Made by a program: the position numbers and the translations under genes
Assembly: GCA_018873245.2 (NCBI GenBank)
Contig: JAEMBT020000009.1
Span: forward strand, 11,691,112-11,755,111
Length of the DNA stretch: 64,000 nucleotides
DNA from: Archegozetes longisetosus
Taxonomy: Eukaryota > Arthropoda > Arachnida > Sarcoptiformes > Trhypochthoniidae
Direction: 5' to 3'
Part shown: positions 22,801 through 64,000 of the stretch, piece by piece
How the letters are laid out: the number at the start of each line of letters is the position of its first letter
Position numbering within the stretch: position 1 is the first letter of the stretch
Notes under the pieces: generated by a model
Database searches by the model: none
Told to the model about the DNA's origin: nothing
The model's input: only the letters and a program-made list of their open reading frames with translations

Positions 22801-24631
22801 AATATCTGCATTGAGGTGTTACCCATAGTGATGCATAACTAAATTTCAACCTTGTATTAGTTGGAGCAATACTTGCATGAAAGACATTTGGAAAGACTGC
22901 AAAAGTCATTACTTATAAAGGAGACGAGTAATAGATAGATTAAATTATTGTGGTTAAGGTTTTGTCTAGTTTTATTTAGTTATTTGTACGCATTCTTGCA
23001 ACTCAGATTTGAGTTTTGCCGATACGGAATATTCTAAAGTCCAGGCATGACATATACAATCGGTGAATGTGTTAAAACTTGATACATTAAGTTAGGGCTA
23101 CAAAAGACAGAAATATCAATGTGCAATAAAAGTAAACATATTAAGCTCTATTACTTGCAAATACAAGCTAGTAAGTGTTGGTGTTGCAATTGGTTTTGTG
23201 CGTGTTTAGTTTTTATTGGCATCAGGTATCAGGGAGAGTAATATGTCTGACTTGAGAGTGGAATATTAATCTGATACGCCTATCACTGCTATGCAGGCCA
23301 TACCTTAGCCTTACCCAACCTAACCCAACCCAAATCACTTTCACCTAATTTAGTAGTATAGCAAGACGAACAGTTCAATCCAATTAAAACCAACTGCAAC
23401 AACGCCAACAATAACCATCTAAGATCTATTAATGATAAGCGCAATTTGTCAAAGCATATGTTTAACTACTAAACTAATTGTTTTCGCACTATTTAAAACC
23501 TAAAAAGTCTTAATTCAGATGTTAGATCGAGTCACAACAATGGCTTATGAGTTAGTGGTCAGGGTTCGAGTTGAATGTAATTTATTATTAATGAGATATA
23601 AAATTGTTTGTCAACAGAATACAGACGACGCGAAGAGACAGGTGATAACGAACTGCAGACTGGTTTTATTCCACTCACCTCAAGTCAAAGCGCGACTAAT
23701 ATTCCCTCGGAACGCAGGAAAAAAATTAAAGAACGTTTGCGTCAGTTTTTACGAAGACGACCAACTCTTGAGAGCTTAAGAGAAAAAGGAATTTTCAAAG
23801 GTTTCAATTTAGGTTTCATTTGCAAACCGGTCTAATTGTGTTTTTGCTTTTAGATGAACCAGTCTTTGGTGGAAAACTTGATATTTTGTGTTTGAGAGAC
23901 AAACAAACAGTTCCCAAATTTGTTCAGCAATGTATTCAAGCCATTGAGGCCAAAGACTTGAAAGCTGATGGCCTCTATCGCGCCTGTGGTAACCTCTCTC
24001 AAGTCCAAAAGCTCAGGTTTCAAATCAATCAAGACGACTTCAGTGGTATTTGGTCTGAGGATGACGTTCACGTTCTTACTGGACTCCTGAAAATGTTCTT
24101 TCGAGATATGAAAGAACCGCTCTTTCCGTGCGATCGTTTTGATACTCTGATGAAAATCATAGGTATTTGAGAGGCTAATGACTGGTATACGAGTTATACT
24201 AATTGTTTTGAATTTCAGTACTTTCTGATAGAAAATGCAAACTGGAAATGTTGACCAAATTAGTGAAAGAATTGCCCAGACCTAATTATGATACACTTAA
24301 ATACCTCTTAAGTCACTTACACAGGTATTCAAAATTTCATATTTGTCTCAAATTAAGTACTTTATTGACGATACGCATTAGTATTGATTGTTATTCTTAA
24401 CGATGTATATGATTACTAATGGTTGTAATTGTGATTTGTTTTGATGATAGGGTGAAAGAGCACAGTAACGAAAACCGAATGCATATTCAAAATTTGGCCA
24501 TCGTATTTGGCCCCACACTCATGTGGCCTGAAAGCGATTCAAATAATTTTGCATTAGATATGATGTTACGTATGCACCAAAATCAAATCATTGAGTTCCT
24601 TCTGCTTGAGTTCGATCATATCTTTGCGTAA
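19825..24631 (+). CDS. SH3-WW-PH-RhoGAP protein (ARHGAP12/15/27 family)
   Basis: A GTPase-activating protein for Rho-family GTPases, acting at membranes. Twelve exons: 19825-20888, 21065-21181, 21291-21398, 21456-21663, 21718-21809, 21887-22027, 22081-22266, 22383-22464, 23618-23800, 23854-24162, 24219-24324, 24451-24631; about 925 aa. Domains: SH3 at residues 12-75 (VVLFDFSYSTDDGKH, DWWQCRR, YAPVSYL); WW domains in exon 1 (WAEYEDSNGRKFYYNSMSR), at the exon 1/2 border (LPKGWTRKHNEETKELYFIN) and in exon 3 (WFCKLDENGRLYFFEENG); PH in exons 6-8; RhoGAP in exons 9-12 with the Arg finger in GLYRACGN. The ending FLRRRPTLESLREKGIF before the GAP is a family hallmark. One A seems to be missing in the AAC/CAC-rich repeat near 20089, changing frame between SH3 and WW1. 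The exon 2 acceptor is the least certain (21065 keeps phase). Confidence 0.92.
20052..20160 (+). repeat. AAC/CAC-rich coding microsatellite in the RhoGAP gene
   Basis: Units of 27 bp (AACAATCACAACAACAACG...) followed by shorter ACAACAACGATAACC units encode an N/H/D-rich linker after the SH3 domain. The second 27-bp copy is one base shorter than the first (near 20089), which shifts the frame. Confidence 0.8.
22465..23617 (+). other. Longest RhoGAP intron (1.15 kb)
   Basis: Starts GTAAGTATT, ends TTTGTCAACAG. No coding frame. It contains a CCTAACC/CCCAACC telomere-like run at 23305-23332. All other introns of this gene are 53-175 nt. Confidence 0.7.
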
Positions 24632-25870
24632 TTGAACTTTTTATTTAATTTATTCATTGTTTCATCTACTTATGCAAAGTACAATTTCTTAAGAATGAGT
24701 CCACACTTTAATATGTAAATTGTTGTCACACTTATTTTTATGGAATTGGATCGACTCAAACCAATTGAATTGATTTAAAACCAATTAATTGATCCAAACC
24801 AATGAAATCGACTCAAACCAATGAAACGGATTGAACGTAAAGGTTTGATATCGCAGGGTATTTAACGCAAAATGGATTAGTATTAGCTGTTAAATTATTA
24901 TCATTTATTATGATCGTGCCTAATATTGAAATTTTATCGTTATTTCTATAATATAATACCTGAAAATCAGATATATTTAATATATTTAATTAATAGAATC
25001 CTATTTTTGTCAGCCTTTAAATAGTTTTCGATAATAAAATCATTTTTTTGACTTAATTTCAAAATTCAATTATTTCAACAGTAATTAGTTAGAGATGTGC
25101 AAAAAAATTCAGTTTTAATAATTCTCGAGTCATTCAAAAGTAAAGTAAAACTTAATTATGGCTAACAAACAGTTAATTTGATCCTAAAAACATTTCTCGT
25201 TTGCAAGTCGTAAAAAAATCAAAAATTAGAGATTCTTTCAGAAGTGTCTGTAAGTCATAATTAAAGACAAAAATGCTATTAAGTATTGATTTCTTAATAA
25301 ATTGTGCTAAATATTGCTTAAATATATTCAAAGTTAACGACTAGTATTGGAAATAAACAGCTTTTATATAGTTTTGATCGATTCCAGATTCAAAAAATTA
25401 ATTAAATCTTAAGTTAATCACCAAATTACATAAAATTGTACTCATTCAGAGCTAATCAATTATAGCAATAAATAAATTAAGAATCAAAGAACAAGTATAA
25501 GATTGAATATTCTCATAAACCATCAAATATTAAGAAACCAATTGAAAGATCAATTATAAACTCAACCGAAAACTCAGTTATAAATCAATTGAAAACTCAT
25601 TTAAAAGTTGAAAATCGATCGAAAACCGATCGAAAACCGATTGAGAAACGAATAAAAAGTGAACCAAAAAATAGATTAAAAACTGAAATATAAGATGAAA
25701 TCGATCAGTACTATATCCTTAAACAGGTTTTAAATATAATCTTATATTCATAGATACAATAGTTGTTAATTTCAGCAAAAATAAACTTATTATATAACTC
25801 GTTGTCATATCTTTAAACATTTGACCGATTTTGGCACAACGCAATTCAGAACAAGTCACTTAAGTATATC
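24632..25870. other. Convergent intergenic region, RhoGAP to rutabaga
   Basis: The 3' ends of two genes face each other here. Two minisatellite-like stretches are visible: 24745-24835 (GACTCAAACCAATTGA-type unit) and 25555-25690 (AAAACTCAGTTAT then GATCGAAAACCGATCGAAAA). No gene seen. Confidence 0.5.
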
Positions 25871-55390
<29,520 letters not shown>

Positions 55391-55779
55391 AACTAGGATA
55401 ACAACTGAGAGCGTTCACTGCGTCCCTCACAGACTGGTTCTTGTCTCCCAACTCCTATTGCTATCTTCCAACTCCTATTGCTGTCTCCCAACTCCTATTG
55501 CTGTCTCCCAACTCCTATTACTTATTCGCCACCCACTGAAGAAGCGGCAGAACTGCAAAAGAAAGCAAAATATGCACTTGAACTTAAAGTAAAAAAGGAA
55601 ATCAACGTCTATTACTCATATAAACACTACATTTTATGGTAAGCCATGTGTCACTATTGCTCTTCTAATCCTTATCACGCTTTCATATACAGTGAAAAAC
55701 TATTTTTCTAACACTATCCCACAAAGTCATGGCTTATCTGTTCTAACATTTAACTCTATTCAAACTATACTTTATAACT

Positions 55780-55965
55780 TAATAATCGTTCTTAGCAACT
55801 AGAAGTGATGGCATGCTTTTCATCAGACCACAACATCTTCAGATATTATGAAACTTATCAAATATTCAATACATTAATCAAATCAAAATTGGCAATAAAT
55901 GTATGTGCATGAGAGGCAGGTTGAGAGGAGAAGGCACAACTTCTAGTTGCCAGCAAGGACTACAA
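55780..55965 (-). repeat. Dispersed repeat family copy D (inverted)
   Basis: On the minus strand: TTTATTGCCAATTTTGATTT, AATGTATTGAATATTTGATA, GTTGTGGTCTGATGAAAAGC, then ATGCCATCACTTCTAGTTGC and CGATTATTAAGTTA. Confidence 0.75.
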
Positions 55966-56879
55966 AGTTGAGAAGAGTATAAGTTATGCAATGCTCTAAT
56001 GCCAATATCGCACTAACAAATTAAGCTTTAAATCATAGACCAAGTTGATTTTGATTGGTCTCTCAAAACAGAATCTGTAGTATCTGATATTAAAAACAAG
56101 TATCTGATATTAAAAACAAGTATCTGATACTAAAAACAATATTGAATAGACATTCTTTACTCTATAATTCATACCACTAATTACACTCAATAATCATCTA
56201 GCTCATTCAAGTTCTAGTAATCATAATAATCATAATAATCATTTTGTAGTTATTTGCATGTCAATGTCATTCTTATTCATTCAATCTATGAATGTCCAAT
56301 TTTGTTGTTCATTAGTGACTTTAGAAACTGATACGAAAACTAGTTATGAAAATAAGTCTACATGTATAATAGCTATGTCAACAAATTGAGTGATTTTCAT
56401 TGTTAAACAAACATTATTTTCAACATAAAAGTAAATCTAATAAATAAAAGTATTACTCATATTATTAACTGATTGATTAGCGAAAAAAGGATCATTAAAA
56501 CAAGGCTATTATAACTAAGATATATTGATATTAGGCTGAAAAGGAGTCTCATCTTCCTTACTCACTCTATTTTATCACTGTTTTCGACATTCAATTTACT
56601 TTAGCTTTTGCCAAATGCAATAAAATCTAAACAGAGAAAGAGAAGTCTTTACTGAAGTCTTTACTGAAGTCTTTACTGAAGTCTTTACTGAAGTCTTTAC
56701 TGGAGATTTGTATTTGTAAGTGCAGTCACAGGAAACGCCTTTACGTGCTATAACATTACGATACATACTATACACTTGAAATATCTACAATCTATTATAG
56801 CAACTAGATTAAACCCGTTGCTAACTTATGTAAATTTGGTCTACTTTTTTACTACTTTTCCACTACTTTTTCGTTAGTT

Positions 56880-56965
56880 TCTTAATGTCTTGAGATGTTA
56901 TCTCGCAAATCATGCCATGAAAAGCCATCACTTCTGTCGCTATGAACGATTATCAATTTTTAAGT
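56880..56965 (+). repeat. Dispersed repeat family copy F (partial)
   Basis: Keeps CATGCCATGAAAAGCCATCA, TTCTGTCGCTATGAACGATT and ATCAATTTTTAAG, aligning to the 3' half of copies C and D. Confidence 0.6.
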
Positions 56966-58367
56966 ATACACACTATGCAAGTGTTGTTTAAAGCAAAACA
57001 AATCTAAAAATTGAGTAGAGCTCAGTTATGAATAGCTAATATAATAGCTAACAATTAGTGTCTGTTGCAATCAATTTATATTTAAGACTATATTTGTCAG
57101 AAAAAGCATTTCTGTATTATATTATTTATAATCTTTTATTTGCTCTTTAAATGATTCACTCTTTAGTTTCCTTTTTATCATTTATTAATATATCAACTTA
57201 TATATGGACTGAAATGCATGCATTGTCTATACTATAGAAATGTTACTACAAATCAACTCTATTTTCTATGTTTATTATCGTAAATAAAGTCTCGATTGAT
57301 TATACAAATAGTTGTATGAATGCTAAACTTGTATAAATACATAATAACTTGTTTAACTGTTCTCTCATTTTTGTTTTGTCTTATTTTACTTTTAATATTA
57401 TCTCTTATATTATTATAAATTAATTGGAAACTAGTCTAACCATTTATTGAAACTTCTATTGATTGCTGTTGAATAACTGCTCAAAACTATTCAAACTATT
57501 CACTCAACAAAACTGACAACTTATATAATAAATATTACTCAGCCTCTTAATCGCAGGATAAATATGATTAACTTTTTCTCAAAGTTATAAACTTATATTC
57601 TGACTTACCCCAAATGCTAATCAATATGTATGAGTCGAGTCTTTGTATCATTTGATTTAAAGAGAGATGAGATGAAGAGAAATTGAAGAGAAATTGAATA
57701 GAAATTGAATAGAAATTGAAGACAAACTGAACAAAAACTGAACAGAAACTAAACACAAACCAAACAAAACACAAAATAATGCATTGGCTCAATGATTGTC
57801 TCCTTATATGCCATTTATATTTAAATAATAGAAAAATATTTTCAATAGAAAAAAGTTAACTTAATGCAAAACTGACGATAAGTTAACATTTGAAACTTAT
57901 ATTGCATTAATAGATGAGTAATTAATTATATATAAATATTATGACAAACTCTTTGCCGGATTCCAATTGAGCACTACTTATACTATTGAACACTCAATCC
58001 ATTCAATACTGTATCAATGGATGAAATGACAAAAACTCTACTTATCTATTCGTTGCGCATGTCTTCAACATTCCTTTCTTACTATACCAGTAATTATGAC
58101 TTAGAGCTCATCACTTCTTTACCATAAACTTTCCTTTAGGTAATCAAATGTTTTTCTATTTCTTTACGTCATTTCTGTTAATTGTTTTAGTTTTGCTTTT
58201 AAGAGAGCATAGTTTGACATCTGGTGTACTTATTATCCATAATTAAGTTTATATATCTCTTAAACAATCATATTTTACTAAAACACCTTTTATTTCATTT
58301 AACTCTTTAACTCATTTACTAATTTTTCATTTGTTTTCAGAATACTTATAGTAATCAGACTCGAGTT

Positions 58368-59597
58368 ATGGCTGCATTTGGCCTCAAATCTCAATTAAAT
58401 GCGTATTTGTCTCAATTCAACGACTGCTCTTTGAGCTACAAAGACGGCAACCGTTTAGCTAAAATGCTGTCCATTTCAGAAATGGATTCGTTCCGTTCAT
58501 TCCTAGATGACATCAATGAGTCCAATATAACTCGTTACGTGTTCACGCCATGGGATGATGTATTGATAGCTCACTTCAGGTCTTGTCAGTCATTGGCCTT
58601 AGACAACGATCCAATTGAAGCGTTCAATTACAAATGTCAGCTAATTCAAGCTTTCAATAAAGTACTGTCTCAGTTGAAAGACGAAAATTGGATTCTACCT
58701 GTCATGTACGTCTCTGCTGTGGAACTCAGGAAGCTGGCCAAAGTGGCCGATCGCGTCAAACGCAAAAGCGGCGAGTCTTCAGCACGAGTCAAACCAGATG
58801 AATGCCTAGAAGAAGCAGCCGCGCAATTAATGTCATGCTTTAGGATTTGTGCGAATGACAACAGAGCGGCTGCAGAAGTATCGAAGAGGAAAGGGATGAT
58901 AAATTTGATAAACCAGTTATTTAAAATATATTTTAGAATCAATAAGCTGCATTTGTATAAACCATTGACGCGTGCGCTGGAAAATGCTAATATGATGAAT
59001 CAATTCAGTTTAGCCCAAACTGTCACTTATAATTATTTTACTGGTATGAAGTCACTCTTTGATTCTGATTATAAAAAAGCTGAACATCTCTTGTCCTTTG
59101 CCTTCAATAATTGTCATCCTGGTTCGCATAAAAATCGTCGGTTAATACTTATATTTCTAATACCTGTTAAAATGCTTTTGGGACATATGCCTAGTGCTCA
59201 ACTGCTCGAAAAATACAATTTACAACAGTTTTCACCTGTTATTAAAGCCGTAAAAGAAGGAAATTTGCGAGAATTAGAAGAAGCGCTAGAACTAAATGCA
59301 GACTTCTTTTGGAACTACGGAATATATTTGATCCTAGAAAAGCTGAAAATCATTGCTTATCGAAATATATTCAAAAAAGTTTCTCTTGTATTAAAAAGCC
59401 ATCAAATTCCTATCTCAATATTTGTTTCAGCCATCAAGCATTTCCATAATGATAGTGTTACTCTTGAAGAAGTACATTGTATTCTCGCTAATTTAATATT
59501 TGAGGGCAAAATCAAAGGCTATATTTCAATTCAACATCAAAAGCTGGTTATTTCAAAGCAAAACCCATTTCCCTCATTGGCTTCAGTCACATCATAA
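58368..59597 (+). CDS. PCID2: PCID2 (PCI domain protein, TREX-2/Thp1 subunit)
   Basis: Subunit of the TREX-2 mRNA export complex at nuclear pores, the animal counterpart of yeast Thp1. 409 aa against 399 in human, in one uninterrupted coding exon. The N-terminal helical repeats include ENWILPVMYVSAVELRKLA, close to human ENWALPVMYAVALDLRVFA. The middle has QLFKIYFRINKLHLYKPL and MLLGHMPSAQLLEKYNL. The C-terminal PCI/winged-helix part has CILANLIFEGKIKGYIS and ends KLVISKQNPFPSLASV, near-identical to the family. A strong acceptor-like TTTGTTTTCAG ends at 58340, just before the ATG at 58368, so a 5' UTR intron is likely. AATAAA-type signals lie at about 59838-59850. Confidence 0.96.
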   Translation: MAAFGLKSQLNAYLSQFNDCSLSYKDGNRLAKMLSISEMDSFRSFLDDINESNITRYVFTPWDDVLIAHFRSCQSLALDNDPIEAFNYKCQLIQAFNKVLSQLKDENWILPVMYVSAVELRKLAKVADRVKRKSGESSARVKPDECLEEAAAQLMSCFRICANDNRAAAEVSKRKGMINLINQLFKIYFRINKLHLYKPLTRALENANMMNQFSLAQTVTYNYFTGMKSLFDSDYKKAEHLLSFAFNNCHPGSHKNRRLILIFLIPVKMLLGHMPSAQLLEKYNLQQFSPVIKAVKEGNLRELEEALELNADFFWNYGIYLILEKLKIIAYRNIFKKVSLVLKSHQIPISIFVSAIKHFHNDSVTLEEVHCILANLIFEGKIKGYISIQHQKLVISKQNPFPSLASVTS

Positions 59598-62500
59598 ACA
59601 ATGGTCTTGAACATTTTCAGTTAATAGTTGACATTTGCATCTAACGATTGTTATAAGTTATTGTGTATTTTTACTTTTTTTTCAGTTCATATTTCAATGT
59701 CAAATGTGTACAAAAGCTACGCGCATGACTTCATATTTTTTTCAAATATATTGTAAATGTTGCCAAACATCTTGATATATACCAACAATTGAATTTTATA
59801 TATAAATAATTTGATTGTTATACATCAAATTTTTTATATAAATAAATAATTAAATTTATAGTTAACGAAATTATAATCTACCTGAATATAAGCTGATAGA
59901 ATATGATAAATAAATAGAAGCTGATCCTAATTTGGAATTGAATTGTTAGCAATGTAGTTGTGATATTTATTGAAGGATGTGAAGTGTACTCAAGGCACGT
60001 TTTCTGAATGTAAGTCAACTAGCATTTATCATAAGTAAAAGTACCCATCAAATATTCTCATGCATATGTATGCCTCATGTATATCATGTCATTTTAGATC
60101 GATGGAGTAACCATGTTTGAAAAATAATTTAATTATACATTAATCGATATGTTTTAATCTCAAATTTTGTATTCAATTATTGATTAGTTGTAAATTATGG
60201 TAAAAGGATGCGATTAGATTATAGAGTGCTAAAGAAAACATAGTCTAACCTAACCTAATCCAACCTAACCCAACCCAACCTAACCTAATCCAATCTAACC
60301 TAATCTCTTCAAAATCCAATAACAATTAAGTCACATCCCCTATTAGATTTCTACGATCGTTTATAAAATCCACTTAAATGCATATGAAAGTTATAGAGAT
60401 TCTACTGCAATATAAACTCACTTTATTCACGTTGTAAAGATCTTTACGATATAGCCTGTGCCTGATATCGAAGCCATAAAATTCTAACATCAAACTAAGA
60501 ATAGCCATCTCTACTTGTATATAGATCTGATTATAACTCAATATAACTCAATAGCAAATAATAAGAATTCGCTAACAGAATAAGCTTACGCATTGCTTAA
60601 TACTATGCGTAAAAGCTTTAAGTTTGCATAAGAACATGACAAAGATTGATGGCGTGGCCGAAAAGCCTCTTAACATTGACTTGAGTAAAATAATTTCATA
60701 ATCTATACGGTCACCTTAGAATAAATAATTCAGACCACAAGGGCGTGATATCTGTTAATTCTTCTACATTTACTAAGTGTTAGCTGACGAATGTCTACTA
60801 ATATGCACTAGTACAATTGGCGTCAAGTACATTTTGTATAAATTACTTTTTTTGCTTCTCAAATGTCCGCTATGGTACTATTGGAATCAAGTACATTTTG
60901 TATAAATTATCTTTTTTTGCTTCTCAGTTACAATGTTCGATAATTGTTTAATTGTTGTTTTGTATCTTATGTCAAATGAATAATAACCTCTTAAGTGATT
61001 AGTTGAAAGTTTTATTGCTAACGTGTGGTGACAGGTAAAAGCAAACTACTTTTCAGTTGTTCGTAAAAATCAATACGAAAGAAGGCATTAATTAAATCAC
61101 TTGAATATTAATAAAGCAATAATTTACTATTTGGATTGAGTTTACTTGCAAAATTAATTTCTTATATAAAACACAGTACAATATATTTATAACAAAAGCC
61201 TATTCTCCTAAACTCACTGCGATTCAAGTGACTTAAATTAATGTCTTTTATGTCCATTACTTCTTGTCTTTTATTTCTATTACTTCTTTATGTGAAATAG
61301 AAAAGAAATCAAAAGTAAATTCTCTAATCATTAGTCCCTTTTCTCTCTTTCAATTCAATTGCAATTGAAAGTTACTTTCAGTAACTTTTCCGATTGGTGT
61401 CTACTTCTATACATTGAACATTAGAGTTAGATTTTAGCGTAAATCTATTAATACAAATGATATACAGTATTAAAATGATGTCATATTAATGCTTGAAATT
61501 GGGTTAATTAGTAAAGTACATTTAGAATATGAAATAATTCATAGCAGATCAGACTAAATTGTTTACTATTTGTAATATTAATTCAGTTAGAAATAGAGCT
61601 TTATAGTACTTATACTAGCATTTATAGTCAATGTTATAAATTCAACTGCTTTGAGCTAAGAGTTAGTTTATGTTTTCTCCTATAACAGACCTCTTTATGC
61701 TGTTTGTTATTCTTAATCAACAGATATGGTCAATTCAGTATTTGAAATATATACATTCAAAATAGTTCGTCTTGTTTTCTAGTTAGATAGTCTATTAAAG
61801 TAAAACCACAGAGTAATCAGAAAAGTCAAGTGAGATAAGTTCAAAAAAATAAAGTTTTATGATATTATTAGAACTTTAGATTATAAAACTTGATGTTATA
61901 ACGGAAATTTGCATTTAAAATGTTGTTTGCTCAGAAAATTGACTATATATTGAGTTACGAAGCCTTCGATTTGACACTATCATATCGAGTTACCCAACAT
62001 CCATCTAATCAATAGCTATTATACGGGCTATTTCGTAACACCTTACTTCAATTAAGAGCAGTTTCTAGTTTGACTCATCAACTGTACTGATGAAGTCTTC
62101 AACATAAGTCAAAACTGTTCGCTTTATATCTTCGATTGTGAGCTTTGTCGTGAAGAAGTGACAAATTATTTACTGTGAATTCTGATAACAAGACATTTAA
62201 TCAAATGATTTGAATTAATTTTTAAATCTTGATCTGTGCCGGTTGGTATGTTTCGATGACTCCCATCCATTAATTTAATTTATTGTTTGTAATTTCGGAT
62301 TCAACAAATGAGAACTTTCCATTTATATGTTTCCCAATGGATGCATTCTGCTCATAATACGTTTAATGGTCTGAAAACTTCTGGTGTGCCATAACTTATA
62401 ATTTTATTGTTGTCTATGAGTTAGTGTCCAAGTTTATAGCGGTTTTGTGAACAAACCACAAAAACCGAAATTGAATTAATGTGAACATATAGTGAGCTGA

Positions 62501-63289
62501 AAATTTGAATTTGATTACAACTACAATTCCGACCTTGTTATCAGATACTATATATTGGTATCTTTGAACTGAATTGAAAATTACGATTATTTGATGAGTA
62601 GTTGATAGCAAAGAAAATAATTTGAATATGGTTAATCTTTACAGGAATGAGAAAACAATCTGTCCAAAGATCCGATCGAAGCTTGACTTAATAATGACGC
62701 AAACTCCAAGTGCCTATATCATGATCTATGTGTTGCTCCTAATCTGCTTTGTATCAAATGCTATACTATAGCATATTCCAAGGATTTTCAGCTAAATATA
62801 TCATAAATCAATTGCGAAATTTGTTCAACTGCTAAAGGCAAACATTATTACATGACAAATTTTCAATCTTCTCATTAAGCTATCAAACAAGTGATCAGAA
62901 CCGTATTTATAGTTCATATTAGAGGATAGAGTGGTAAGCAATGAAGTTTTATCAATTGAACTTTATGTTATTAGTGATTCATATTAAATTGATGACTATA
63001 TTGAATTTTAGGAAATTTGTCGTCACTGCAAGGAGCGGATTCATTGCACTTGAAAATTAGTAACTTATTGTGCAATTCATCCCTGCAACGCTTGCAGCTA
63101 AAAGTTATTTCTGAATCATGAGTACACATAACTTTTGTTGAATGCTATCTGAGCTAATTCCTAACTTGTTATTCATTTGATAGTTTGTCGAGTATTCATA
63201 AATCGAGAGTTATTTTAGTGCTATTAAGTTTAAAAGTTACTCAATTTATGCCTTAAAATAGTTGTTTATAAGTAAAATAATGCTAAAAA
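59598..63289. other. Intergenic region between PCID2 and the GT31 gene
   Basis: No gene recognised on either strand. It holds a CCTAACC/CCCAACC telomere-like array at 60243-60306 and a direct duplication of about 55 bp (60812-60868 and 60873-60928, sharing TCAAGTACATTTTGTATAAA). Upstream exons of the GT31 gene could lie here. Confidence 0.5.
60243..60306 (-). repeat. Interstitial telomere-like repeat (CCTAA/CCCAA)
   Basis: CTAACCTAACCTAATCCAAC and variants over about 64 bp. The minus strand reads as degenerate (TTAGG)n, the arthropod telomere unit. Shorter runs occur at 34095-34112, 42062-42078 and 45420-45433. Confidence 0.8.
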
Positions 63290-64000
63290 ATGGCAACTAT
63301 TTTGAAGTCAACGTTTTTATACTTAGTAATCACAATAACCTCATTGGAAACAGTTTTAGGATTACGTACACCAGGCAAATACCAACACAGTAGACAAGAA
63401 TTAGAATTAACTAAAATAGTAAGAGTAAAACAAAGTGCGTGCCAACAAAATCAAACTCAAATATTTGTTCATTCGGCTGCCAGAACTTCAGGCAAGTATT
63501 ACGATAGAAGACAGACAACGAGGCAGACTTGGGGTAAAGAGGCCCGTGAGAATAACATGAAAGTAACTTTCGTACTCGCCGAAGCCAGCGATCAGCGTAC
63601 GCAAAAAGAATTACTAATGGAGTCTGATTACTATAAGGATATCCTTCAGTTCGGCTTCAAAGATGATTACCACAATTTAACATTAAAAGCTATCGCACTG
63701 CTGCGATGGATCTCATTGCACTGTTTGGTTGGAGACTATATCGTCAAAGTAGATGATGATATCTTAATCAATACAAATAGACTGAAGGAAATGATTGATA
63801 ATAAAACATTCCAGGCTGGAATAACGGGTAGATTGTTTAAGGATTCCAAACCTATTCGCGATAATAGTAGTGAGTACGCAAACAAATGGCTTGTTCCTAA
63901 AGAGTTATACTCACAAGATTATTACCCACCGTATTTATCTGGTGCTGCTTATGTCATGTCCACTGATATAATTGATAAGCTTTATAAATCTGCGATTAAT
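63290..64000 (+). CDS. GT31 beta-1,3-galactosyltransferase-like protein, 5' part
   Basis: Open for 237 codons to the right edge. A hydrophobic N-terminus (ILKSTFLYLVITITSLETVL) serves as a signal peptide or short signal anchor, as expected for a Golgi type II enzyme. GT31 marks follow: RRQTTRQTWGKEA (the R..R.TWG box), DDYHNLTLKAIALLRW, the metal-binding acidic motif KVDDDILIN, and YYPPYLSGAAYVMS (the YP.Y..G..Y box). Such enzymes add sugars from UDP donors, usually galactose or GlcNAc in beta-1,3 linkage. Donor and acceptor cannot be told from this part. An out-of-frame ATG nine bases upstream was not used. No intron is seen in the visible part. Confidence 0.92.
   Translation, partial: MATILKSTFLYLVITITSLETVLGLRTPGKYQHSRQELELTKIVRVKQSACQQNQTQIFVHSAARTSGKYYDRRQTTRQTWGKEARENNMKVTFVLAEASDQRTQKELLMESDYYKDILQFGFKDDYHNLTLKAIALLRWISLHCLVGDYIVKVDDDILINTNRLKEMIDNKTFQAGITGRLFKDSKPIRDNSSEYANKWLVPKELYSQDYYPPYLSGAAYVMSTDIIDKLYKSAIN

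Larger units (their letters stand above)
55391..58340. other. Divergent intergenic region between rutabaga and PCID2
   Basis: It must hold the promoters and 5' UTR exons of both genes; none is distinctive. Repeats: a 20-bp unit (CTCCTATTGCTGTCTCCCAA) four times at 55446-55520, TCTGATATTAAAAACAAGTA three times at 56075-56140, AAGTCTTTACTG five times at 56645-56705, a 12-bp GAAATTGAATA-type array at 57660-57750, and dispersed repeat copies D and F. Confidence 0.6.

Overview
The window is eukaryotic nuclear DNA from an arthropod, most likely an arachnid such as a mite. It is strongly AT-rich. Host genes are split by very short introns (mostly 53-77 nt) with GT..AG ends. Short runs of the arthropod telomere motif TTAGG/CCTAA occur at several internal places. 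The genes are a rutabaga-type adenylyl cyclase, proteasome Rpt6, an SH3-WW-PH-RhoGAP protein, PCID2 and a GT31 glycosyltransferase. The species cannot be fixed from sequence alone. I saw no tRNA, rRNA or CRISPR array.

Layout. 1-3605: the 5' part of a Ty3-like LTR retrotransposon on the minus strand (LTR, tRNA-iMet-like primer site, gag running off the left edge), and a solo LTR of the same family facing the other way. 5205-9646: a large intronless ankyrin-repeat gene whose C-terminus looks like the latrotoxin C-terminal domain shared by widow spiders and the phage WO/Wolbachia world; it appears broken about once. 10246-15993: a dense run of cut-and-paste DNA elements (Mutator-like, mariner, Tc1-like, two TA-flanked inverted-repeat elements, a hAT-like element), with the Tc1-like copy nested in an unclassified retroposon-like relic.

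17218-18624: Rpt6/PSMC5, three exons. 19825-24631: the RhoGAP gene, twelve exons. 25871-55390, minus strand: a rutabaga/ADCY1-like adenylyl cyclase of 14 coding exons, 2019 aa by my splice model, with a first coding intron of 20.7 kb full of minisatellites, a dispersed repeat family and DNA-transposon relics. 58368-59597: PCID2 of the TREX-2 complex, one coding exon. 63290 to the right edge: the start of a GT31 galactosyltransferase-like gene.

The host genes are unrelated housekeeping and signalling genes; nothing suggests an operon-like unit. RhoGAP and rutabaga converge, and rutabaga and PCID2 diverge across about 3 kb of repeat-rich DNA. Two host genes (Rpt6 and RhoGAP) each appear to lack one base, while the 14-exon cyclase keeps phase throughout. 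This points to scattered base-level assembly errors or rare real lesions. The most distinctive item is the latrotoxin-domain ankyrin gene, a candidate for ancient horizontal exchange between arthropods and their endosymbionts. Second is a previously unnamed dispersed repeat family with six copies in 38.4-57.0 kb.
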